From Planctomycetota bacterium (GTDB lineage Bacteria; Planctomycetota; Phycisphaerae; Sedimentisphaerales; Anaerobacaceae), in assembly GCA_025459125.1 (NCBI GenBank), contig JALORE010000006.1, positions 1 to 51,428 on the forward strand: a DNA stretch of 51,428 nt. Direction: 5' to 3'. Made by a program: the position numbers and the translations under genes. Positions 44,368-51,428 of the stretch are shown one piece after another (the first letter of the stretch is position 1; every line of letters begins with the position of its first letter). The notes under the pieces are model-generated. The model saw only the letters and a program-made list of their open reading frames with translations. It was not told the DNA's origin and did not search any database.

Positions 44368-47154
44368 ATGCCGCTGCTAACGCTGTACTTTCAACTTCAT
44401 CAGCCATATCGTCTGCACCCCGACGGGGTCACACTTCTCTGGGATGAGAAGAACCGGGAGATCTTCACCGCGCGGGCTCAGAAGGGCTATCTGCCGACCT
44501 TGCGATTATTCTCGGACCTCGTGCAGGCCCATTACGATTTCAAGATCAGCCTCGGCGTGTCCGGAACGTTCCTGGAGCAGGCCGAAGCGTACCAGCCGGA
44601 AGTGGTCGATGCCCTGAAAGGGTTGCTCCACGTCGGCCAGAACACCCGGCAGGTCGAGTTCCTGGAGCAGCCGTACTACTACTCCGCCGCCTCCTTCTTT
44701 GCCGATCCGCGCAAGACCGAGTTCAAGGAACAGGTCTCCCTCCACCGCCAACGGATGCACGACGTCTTCGGCGTCAAGCCCTGTGCATTCGTGAATACCG
44801 CCTTGTCCTACAGCAACGAGGTGGCGAATATCGTTGCGGACATGGGGTTCAAGGCCATCCTGTGCGAGCCCGACGTGAAGACGCTCAACGTCCGGGATCA
44901 GCAGCCCATTGCGGCCAACCGCGTCTACCGTGCCGTGGGTAGAAAAGGCCGGCCTCGCAAGCTGGCCGTCCTGCCCCGGCACAGGAGTCTCAGTCGGCAG
45001 ATCGCCTCCTTGTGCAGTCCGTTGTTCGGAAGCGCGGCGGCCACGCCCGAGGCGAATCCGCCCTCCGGCGCCGCCGCCGCCCGGCAGTGCGCCCAGCGGA
45101 TCCACGAAGCCGGGGGCGAAGTGATCGTGCTCGTTTGCGATTTCCCTTTGTATGAAAGCGATACGCCCACCTACGGACTGATGGTCGAGTTCTGGAAAGC
45201 GCTGGTCGAGGAGATCACCGGACACGACGACATCGTGCCGACGAACCCGACCGAGGTCGCGGAATGGTTCCAGATCACCGAGTGCCCGATGGTCGACTGC
45301 CCGCACCCGACGAATTCGTTTCTGTCGAAGATCGCCTCGGAGGCTCCGGCGTCGCGCGCGCAGCAAGTGCTCCTGCGCCACATCGAGAGCCTGGAGGCGG
45401 AGGCCAAGCAGGCCGGCGGTGAGCTGGTGCGCAGCTTCCGCTACCTGACCGCCTCGGATCACCTGCGCTACCTCCAGACCGACGGCCACGACGAGGATCT
45501 GGTCGGCGACCCCGTCAATCCGTATGACTCGGCGGCGACCGCCGCGTACGCGCTGACGCATGCGACCGACGAATTGTCCCACGCCGTCAAGAGCTTCAAC
45601 ATCCGCAAGACAACCGCCCGGACGCCGGTGATCGTGGTGACGCCGGAGACCGGCCGGCTACCCTCCGAGGGGATGGGGCAGTTCGCCAAGTACGTCTCCG
45701 GCAAGAGCGGGGGGCTCGGCGAGGTCATCTCCGCCCTGTGCAAAGGCCTCTCGCACCGCAATATCCCCGTGCACCTGGTGACGCTGAACCTGAGTCGCCG
45801 CTTCCGCGAGGAGGCCGGGTTGAGCGAGGCCGAGTGGATCCAGACGCGGCACCGGCTGAACCCGGAGAACGTCCACCTGGTCAGCTCGGCGATTTTCGAA
45901 GGCTACCGCAGTGCCTATGACGGCTCGCCGCCGGCCAACGCCGCCGAGTTCCAGCGGCAGATCGTCAACACCTACGTCAAGGAGATCCGCAGCGCCTACG
46001 AGGGCCGGGCCATCCTGCACACCAACGACTGGATGGCCGGTGGGGTCATCATGCCCTATGCGCGGCTCCGCGGCGTACCCGCGCTGCACACCGTTCACAA
46101 TACCCACACCGGCCATGTGCCGCTGGACATGTTTTACGGCGTCAATCTGCGGTCCCTCTGGGACATGCTGTACCTCTCGGACACCGGTGGCAAGGCCCTG
46201 GACTGCCAGGCCACGGCCATCCGCAACGCCGCGAAGGTCAGCTACGTCGGCGCGAAGTTCCTCAAGGAGATCGTCGGCGACTACTTCCTCCACGAGATGG
46301 TGATCCCCTGGAGCGTGCGGGCCGAGACCAAGGCCCGCTACTACGGCCACGACACGCTGGTGATCCCCAACGGCATCTCGCCGGACATGTTCCCGGAAAA
46401 CCAGGAGGCGAACCCCGAGGTCGACAAGCCGGGCCTGGCCAAGCGCTATGGTCCCTACGACAGCCTCATCGAAGCCAGGAAGGCCAATCTGGTCAAGTTC
46501 CAGAAGAAGACCGGCCTGCAGGTCGATCCCGAGGCGATTCTGCTGTACTGGCCCTCCCGCTTGGACCCGGTGCAGAAGGGTGTGGACCTGCTCGAGCCGG
46601 TGGCGCAGAAGTTCGTGGACGCCAATCCCGGCGTGCAGATCGCCGTCATCGGTGACCCGGTCGGCGGGGACAACTGGCATGCCGACGTCATGGGCCGGAT
46701 CGCGTACGCTTCCGCCGGCCGGATCTGCTACCACCGCTTCAGCCAGGACCTCAGCACGCTCGGTTACGCCGCCGCCGGCGATGTCTTCGGCGCGTCCCTG
46801 TACGAGCCGTTCGGACAGATCGACGTCGTCGGCAACATCTACGGCGCGACCGCCACCAACCGTGATACCGGCGGCTACAGCGACAAGATCGTGCCGCTGA
46901 ACCTGCGGGCCTGGGGCGCCCCGATCGACCAGGGCAACGGCGTACTGTTTCGCGACTACAATGCCGACGGGCTCTGGTGGGGGCTCACCACGGCGGTCCA
47001 GAACCATCGGTATTTCCGCGAGCACCCGCGCGAGTGGGAGAAACAGATGCGCCGGATCATGAAAGAAGCTCGCAGCACCTGGAGCATGGACAACATGGTC
47101 GCCAAGTACATCACCGCCTACGAAGACCTCAACGGCGGCAAACCCCTGGTCTAG
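44368..47154 (+). CDS. GH57-like / glycogen synthase fusion protein
   Basis: A 928-residue cytoplasmic fusion. Residues 1-390 match glycoside hydrolase family 57: LTLYFQLHQPYRLHP at the start, LGVSGTFLEQ, VEFLEQPYYYS and FKAILCEPDV. Residues 410-928 form a GT5 glycogen/starch synthase: PVIVVTPETGRLPSEGMGQF, the ADP-glucose motif KSGGLGE at about 446, HTNDWMAGGVIMPY, LYWPSRLDPVQKGVDL and ALYEPFGQIDVVGN near the catalytic end. The protein would elongate an alpha-1,4-glucan and could also trim or branch it through the GH57 part. GGAGAG lies nine bases before the ATG. It stands alone. Confidence 0.9.
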   Translation: MPLLTLYFQLHQPYRLHPDGVTLLWDEKNREIFTARAQKGYLPTLRLFSDLVQAHYDFKISLGVSGTFLEQAEAYQPEVVDALKGLLHVGQNTRQVEFLEQPYYYSAASFFADPRKTEFKEQVSLHRQRMHDVFGVKPCAFVNTALSYSNEVANIVADMGFKAILCEPDVKTLNVRDQQPIAANRVYRAVGRKGRPRKLAVLPRHRSLSRQIASLCSPLFGSAAATPEANPPSGAAAARQCAQRIHEAGGEVIVLVCDFPLYESDTPTYGLMVEFWKALVEEITGHDDIVPTNPTEVAEWFQITECPMVDCPHPTNSFLSKIASEAPASRAQQVLLRHIESLEAEAKQAGGELVRSFRYLTASDHLRYLQTDGHDEDLVGDPVNPYDSAATAAYALTHATDELSHAVKSFNIRKTTARTPVIVVTPETGRLPSEGMGQFAKYVSGKSGGLGEVISALCKGLSHRNIPVHLVTLNLSRRFREEAGLSEAEWIQTRHRLNPENVHLVSSAIFEGYRSAYDGSPPANAAEFQRQIVNTYVKEIRSAYEGRAILHTNDWMAGGVIMPYARLRGVPALHTVHNTHTGHVPLDMFYGVNLRSLWDMLYLSDTGGKALDCQATAIRNAAKVSYVGAKFLKEIVGDYFLHEMVIPWSVRAETKARYYGHDTLVIPNGISPDMFPENQEANPEVDKPGLAKRYGPYDSLIEARKANLVKFQKKTGLQVDPEAILLYWPSRLDPVQKGVDLLEPVAQKFVDANPGVQIAVIGDPVGGDNWHADVMGRIAYASAGRICYHRFSQDLSTLGYAAAGDVFGASLYEPFGQIDVVGNIYGATATNRDTGGYSDKIVPLNLRAWGAPIDQGNGVLFRDYNADGLWWGLTTAVQNHRYFREHPREWEKQMRRIMKEARSTWSMDNMVAKYITAYEDLNGGKPLV

Positions 47155-47536
47155 CTTGCCGCCGACGGGGATAGCTACTGCCATGGGCTCTGTTCGCACG
47201 TCCATCCTGCTTCGAGCTTCACACTTCACACTCTCTTCGGATTGGCTTTCTTCGTACGAATCGTCCTTCAACTGGCCACTGACCACTGACGTCAACGCCA
47301 TGGCATTCACTCCTTTGAGATAGCTTCATGGCCGTGGCGGGGGCCACGGCGGACATCCTGCCTGATCGCCGGAGGTGTAGGACCGCCCATGTGCTCCGTA
47401 GCCTCAATGGCGGGACTTGAAATCTCCACCCGGCGTGGGAGAATACGGTACCCGAGGCCGTGGTCAGTTGAGGGTTTTCAGTTGTCTGAGAACTGCCAAC
47501 CGCGAAGGAGCAGCTGGGGACAGGTGGAGAATCGGC
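47155..47536. other. Intergenic region before the sigma factor gene
   Basis: No gene is seen. The stretch includes low-complexity text such as GCTTCACACTTCACACT (about 47217) and AACTGGCCACTGACCACTGA (about 47271), similar in style to repeats near 10010. The promoter of the sigma factor gene is presumably near 47400-47500, but I cannot place it. Confidence 0.45.
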
Positions 47537-48091
47537 ATGAGCGATGTCACACGCATCTTGAACGCCATCGAACGGGGGGAGGCTCAGGCTACCGACGAAC
47601 TGCTGCCGCTGGTCTACGAGGAACTCCGCCTCCTGGCTGCCCAGAAGCTGGCCCAGGAAAAGCCGGGCCAAACGCTGCAGCCGACGGCTCTGGTGCACGA
47701 GGCGTACCTTCGTCTGGTCACGGGCGAAGTCCGGGACTGGAGCGGTCGCGGGCATTTCTTCGCGGCCGCGGCGGAGGCCATGCGGCGCATCCTCGTGGAG
47801 CGGGCCCGCGCCAAGCAGCGGCTCAAACGCGGCGGCGCCCGCCAGCGGGTGGACCTCGAGGAAGAGGCCCTGAGCGGCGAACAGCCGCCGGAAATCCTCC
47901 TGGCCCTGGATGAGGCCCTCAACCGGCTGGCCCGGGAAGACCCGGCCAAGGCCGCGTTGGTCAAGCTGCGTTACTTCGCCGGTCTGACTATTCCTGAAGC
48001 CGCGCAGGCCCTGAACATCTCCAAAGCGACCGCGGACCGCTACTGGTCCTATGCTCGTGCATGGCTCTTCCACGAGATCAACAAGGTCTGA
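47537..48091 (+). CDS. ECF-family RNA polymerase sigma factor
   Basis: A 184-residue sigma factor of the planctomycete-type ECF group (the TIGR02999-like branch). Region 2 covers LLPLVYEELRLLAAQKLAQE and LVHEAYLRLV, followed by GHFFAAAAEAMRRILVERAR. Region 4 reads LVKLRYFAGLTIPEAAQALN, ISKATADRYWSYARAWL, a helix-turn-helix for -35 recognition. GGTGGAGA lies before the ATG at 47537. It precedes a receptor-like kinase gene by 95 bp. In planctomycetes such pairs form one signalling unit in which the kinase may control the sigma factor (inference). Confidence 0.92.
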   Translation: MSDVTRILNAIERGEAQATDELLPLVYEELRLLAAQKLAQEKPGQTLQPTALVHEAYLRLVTGEVRDWSGRGHFFAAAAEAMRRILVERARAKQRLKRGGARQRVDLEEEALSGEQPPEILLALDEALNRLAREDPAKAALVKLRYFAGLTIPEAAQALNISKATADRYWSYARAWLFHEINKV

Positions 48092-48186
48092 GCCGTCCTT
48101 TTTCGCTTTTTCGGGACGGGCGTGAGGCGATTAGTGCGGCAACGGCGCACTGTAGGGTAGAGCCGACAGGCTCGGAGGTCGATTTC

Positions 48187-51100
48187 ATGGCCGACAGTCC
48201 CAACCGAATCGAAGAAATCTACCACGCCGCGACGCAGAAGGCGTCCCAGGCCGAGCGTCTGGCCTACCTGGAAGCGGCTTGCGGCGCTGATGCGGCCCTC
48301 CGGGGGCGGGTCGAAGAGCTTCTCACGGCCAACGACGCGGTGGGCGATTTCCTGGAGTCTCCCGCCTTCGATGTGCACGTGACCCTGGATACCTCTCCGC
48401 TCGTCGAAGGCCCCGGTACTGTGATCGGCCCCTACAAACTCCTGGAGAAGATCGGCGAAGGCGGCATGGCGGTGGTCTATATGGCCGAGCAAGAGAGACC
48501 TCTGCACCGTCGGGTCGCTTTGAAGATCATCAAGCTGGGCATGGATACCCGGAGCGTGATTGCCCGCTTCGAGATCGAGCGCGAGGCCCTGGCCCTGATG
48601 GACCACCCGAATATCGCCAAGGTCTTCGACGCCGGGGCCACGGAGACGGGGCGGCCCTATTTCGTCATGGAGCTGGTGCGCGGCGTCTCCATCACCGAGT
48701 ACTGCGATACCAACAAGCTGGACACGACGGAGCGGCTGGAGCTGTTCATTCCCGTCTGCCATGCCGTGCAGCATGCCCATCAGAAAGGCATCATCCATCG
48801 GGACATCAAGCCCTCGAACATCATGGTGACGCTGCACGATGGCGTCCCGGTGCCCAAAGTCATCGATTTCGGCATCGCCAAGGCCACCAATCAGCGTCTG
48901 ACGGAGCGCACGATCTTCACCCGGTACGCCGAGCTGATCGGCACGCCGGAATACATGAGTCCCGAACAGGCGGAGATGAGCGGCCTGGACATCGACACCC
49001 GGACGGACATCTATTCCCTGGGTGTCGTGCTCTATGAACTGCTCACGGGGGCGTTGCCGTTCGATTCGGATACCTTGCGTGCCGCCGCCTTGGGGGAGAT
49101 CCAGAGGATCATTCGGGAAGTAGAGCCGCCCCGCCCCAGCACGCGCCTGTCGGCCCTGGGCGAGCGGGCCAGGAAGATCGCCGAAAGCCGCCGGACAGAT
49201 ACCGCCGCTCTGGCCCGGCGCTTGCGCAGCGAGTTGGAGTGGATTCCGCTCAAGGCCCTGCGCAAAGACCGCACCCGCCGCTATCGCTTCGTCTCCGAGT
49301 TGGCGGACGATGTTCAGAACTACCTGCACGGCCGTCCCCTGCTCGCGGGCCCGGAATCCACTGCGTACCGGCTCCGCAAGTTCCTGGGCCGGCACCGGAC
49401 ACCGGCGGTGGTGACGAGTGCGATTGTTATGACGCTGGTCGTCGGCCTCTCCGTCATTGTGAACCAGCACGTCCGGGTCAGGCAGGCGCAGAGTCAGGTG
49501 ACCGATCTGGCAGAGCAGGTCGAAGCCGATCGCCAGTTGTCCATGGCACAATGGCTCTACGCGGAAGGCAGCTATCAGGCCGCCCTGGCTCAAATCGAAA
49601 GCAGTCTCCTGAAAGAGGACCCGCAGCCCAAGACGCGCTTGCTCTATGCTCAAATCCTGTCGGATGTGGGACGAGGTGAAGACGCCGAGAAGCAGTTGCA
49701 GCCGCTGCTGAATCAGGAAGCGGGGCTTGTGGGCGCCGCCCACTGCCTGCTGGCCCGAATCTATCTCGGAACAGACCTGGAGGAGTCCCGCCGGCACCAG
49801 GAGCAGGCGGATGCCCTGACGCCGCAGACCGCCGATGCCTTCATGCTTCGGGCGATGACTTCCGGCAGTCCGGATGTGGCCCTCGACTGGCTGTCCAAGG
49901 CGGTTGGGCTGGATCCCAGCCATCATCCCACCCGCCGGGCGCGGGCCTTGGCCTACTATGCCAGCAAAGACTATGCGAGCATGGAGCAGGAGAGTGAAGT
50001 CCTCATTGCCATGCGCCCGCGGGATTCGTTGGGCTATGCCCTCCGCGCGATCGCGCGCCGGCATCGGCGGAAGTACCAGGAGGCCATCGCGGACCACGCG
50101 CGCGCGATCGAGCTCTGTGCCAGGAGCCAGGAGCTGCCCATGCAATACGCTCAGCGAGGTGAAACATACGAATGCATGGGCGATTTCCGCGCTGCGCTAC
50201 AAGATGCGCAACGATGCATTGAGTTGGACCCGAACGACCGCGGTGCCTTTTGTCGCCAGTTCGCATGCCTCGTGGCTTCAGGGGATTGGGACGGTGCCAA
50301 GCGGATCTACGAAAGCACGCGCGGTTGGACGGCATGGCACCGCACGCTGTTTGGCCAATGGATTCACAAGCATGTCTTCGATGTCTTGGCCGGCGGACGC
50401 GTACTCGACCTGCCCGCGGCGCTCGCTGGACAGCCGCCCTTTTCCACCCTGCAGAATGCTGTCGACATGTACCGGCGCATGGAACCGAAGGCGCGGCGGC
50501 TACTACCATCTGTTCTCGGCACCTCCACGTGGTCGCCCGATGGGAAGAGACTGGCCTACGGCCGGTCGGATCGGGATGTATGGATGCAAACACGACTGCC
50601 GTTGCAGCCGGACACCATTTCGATTTCCACGGGCATCGAAATCCTTGATCTCGCTTCGGGGGAAAGCCGCCTGCTTGTCTACTCTGGCCGAGATCCGGCC
50701 TGGTCGCCGGATGGCCGGTACATCGCTTTCTTGCGGTGGCCTGGTCGCTATCTTGTTCTCCGCGAGGAGTTGTGGATTGTTCCGGCGGTGGGGGGAGAGC
50801 CGCGCCGACTGGCGTCGGGTGGCTGCCCCTTCTGGTCCCCGGATTCCAAGACGCTGTTCTTCCGCCAGATGAAAGACAATCATGTTTACTCTATTCGTAT
50901 CGACGATCCCAGGGCACAGCCGCAACGCGTTGTCGCCTTTGCATCATCGGAGCCAGCGATCTCTCCGGACGCCAAGTACGTTGGGTTTGGCTGTGGCTCC
51001 GACTTCAGGATCGTTGAGATTGCCTCCGGAGCTACGGTTGGTGGCTGGTTTTCGCCCGTGCCGGAGGCGTGGGGTGGGCTGCACGGCCGCTGGTCTGCCG

Positions 51101-51428
51101 ATGGCAAGGAAATGGTACTGTGTTCCACGTGGGGAGTCTGGGTTCTCGATATGCGAACGGGAGAGGCGCGACACGTCTTCCCGGAGTACGTGGACGGGGC
51201 GGAATTGTCGCCCGACCGAACGCGCTTGACGTTCCGCATCGCCATCCCGAAGGAGGAACTCTGGCTGGCTCACATCGACCCCAACCGCCCCCTCTATGAA
51301 TCTCTGCAACCCGCTCTGACGCGTGATGACTTCCTGCGCCGCTACGTGTTGGAAGAGGCTGGCCGGCGTCTCGTGCGGGATCCCAACGATGCCGATGCCC
51401 ATCTCGCCGTCGCCTTCGGGCAGGTTCT
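48187..51428 (+). CDS. Membrane Ser/Thr protein kinase with TPR-like and beta-propeller regions (partial)
   Basis: The frame is open from the ATG at 48187 to the window end (at least 1080 residues), so the stop is missing. An N-terminal helical region (MADSPNRIEEIYHAATQKAS) precedes a Hanks-type kinase domain: GEGGMAVVY (about residue 90), VALKIIK, HRDIKPSN (about 203), IDFGIAKA, GTPEYMSPEQ and DIYSLGVVLYELLTG. All catalytic residues are present. A single membrane helix lies at about 407-425 (VVTSAIVMTLVVGLSVIV). TPR-like repeats follow (SMAQWLYAEGSYQAALAQIE), then WD40/PD40-type blades such as STWSPDGKRLAYGRSD and PAWSPDGRYIAFLRW. It probably senses an outside signal and phosphorylates cytoplasmic targets, perhaps the adjacent sigma factor. 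Confidence 0.92.
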   Translation, partial: MADSPNRIEEIYHAATQKASQAERLAYLEAACGADAALRGRVEELLTANDAVGDFLESPAFDVHVTLDTSPLVEGPGTVIGPYKLLEKIGEGGMAVVYMAEQERPLHRRVALKIIKLGMDTRSVIARFEIEREALALMDHPNIAKVFDAGATETGRPYFVMELVRGVSITEYCDTNKLDTTERLELFIPVCHAVQHAHQKGIIHRDIKPSNIMVTLHDGVPVPKVIDFGIAKATNQRLTERTIFTRYAELIGTPEYMSPEQAEMSGLDIDTRTDIYSLGVVLYELLTGALPFDSDTLRAAALGEIQRIIREVEPPRPSTRLSALGERARKIAESRRTDTAALARRLRSELEWIPLKALRKDRTRRYRFVSELADDVQNYLHGRPLLAGPESTAYRLRKFLGRHRTPAVVTSAIVMTLVVGLSVIVNQHVRVRQAQSQVTDLAEQVEADRQLSMAQWLYAEGSYQAALAQIESSLLKEDPQPKTRLLYAQILSDVGRGEDAEKQLQPLLNQEAGLVGAAHCLLARIYLGTDLEESRRHQEQADALTPQTADAFMLRAMTSGSPDVALDWLSKAVGLDPSHHPTRRARALAYYASKDYASMEQESEVLIAMRPRDSLGYALRAIARRHRRKYQEAIADHARAIELCARSQELPMQYAQRGETYECMGDFRAALQDAQRCIELDPNDRGAFCRQFACLVASGDWDGAKRIYESTRGWTAWHRTLFGQWIHKHVFDVLAGGRVLDLPAALAGQPPFSTLQNAVDMYRRMEPKARRLLPSVLGTSTWSPDGKRLAYGRSDRDVWMQTRLPLQPDTISISTGIEILDLASGESRLLVYSGRDPAWSPDGRYIAFLRWPGRYLVLREELWIVPAVGGEPRRLASGGCPFWSPDSKTLFFRQMKDNHVYSIRIDDPRAQPQRVVAFASSEPAISPDAKYVGFGCGSDFRIVEIASGATVGGWFSPVPEAWGGLHGRWSADGKEMVLCSTWGVWVLDMRTGEARHVFPEYVDGAELSPDRTRLTFRIAIPKEELWLAHIDPNRPLYESLQPALTRDDFLRRYVLEEAGRRLVRDPNDADAHLAVAFGQV

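Noticed and set aside
47219..48073. Minus-strand frame opposite the ECF sigma gene
   Set aside because: The plus strand encodes an intact sigma factor with both DNA-binding regions; the opposite frame has no signature.

Overview
The window looks like a chromosome segment of a Planctomycetota bacterium, probably of the Phycisphaerae type. Supporting signs are high GC, Tat-type RRxFL leaders on many exported proteins, sulfatase and FG-GAP genes, a VPxP-type PEP-CTERM-like tail, and a planctomycete-style ECF sigma factor beside a receptor-like Ser/Thr kinase carrying TPR-like and beta-propeller regions. The taxon is an inference from gene content.

The centre (about 17.6-40.4 kb) is a selenocysteine (Sec) locus. 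selA and selB (minus strand, 24.8-28.3 kb), an unusual fused selD (37.2 kb) and tRNA-Sec with anticodon TCA (38.96 kb) are interleaved with open frames broken by one in-frame TGA. In five of them (three minus, two plus) the frame reads F-x-Y-G-[TGA]-GGTC-x-YSWRVP or a close variant and continues in frame, with conserved or structured sequence beyond it. A sixth is a ThuA-like protein (APWUSC), a seventh a small membrane protein (RPGUSS) and an eighth a small anchored protein ending CPTU. All eight TGAs are followed by a 7-8 bp hairpin with a 3-base loop (TGG or TGC) whose loop starts 20-24 nt after the TGA, which fits a bacterial SECIS. Standard gene callers would truncate or split these genes. 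I do not recognise the YGUGGTC family; it is the best candidate for an undescribed system.

Left flank: a decayed REP-associated transposase, a CBS-GGDEF-HD-GYP cyclic-di-GMP protein, a Tat-exported protein, a PEP-CTERM-like surface protein with its own promoter and terminator, and an Hsp70-like ATPase paired with a membrane protein. A minus-strand run then follows (FG-GAP protein, sulfatase, beta-helix lyase-like protein, ADP-ribosylglycohydrolase-like protein), lying downstream of three minus-strand selenoproteins.

Right of selA: two plus-strand selenoproteins with a strong terminator, then a DUF3034-like outer-membrane protein, a methyltransferase, three HgdB/YjiM-like proteins, an HgdC-type activase, selD, tRNA-Sec, the CPTU protein and a NapH-like Fe-S membrane protein. 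This order suggests, as inference, a low-potential electron system tied to selenium metabolism. The right end holds a lower-GC patch with a frameshifted gene and a MntA/HepT-type pair, a Gfo/Idh/MocA oxidoreductase, a GH57-glycogen synthase fusion, and an ECF sigma factor plus kinase running off the window.

Palindromic repeats are dispersed throughout, and several lie in frame inside genes (selB, an HgdB-like gene, possibly the Hsp70-like gene and the selD linker).
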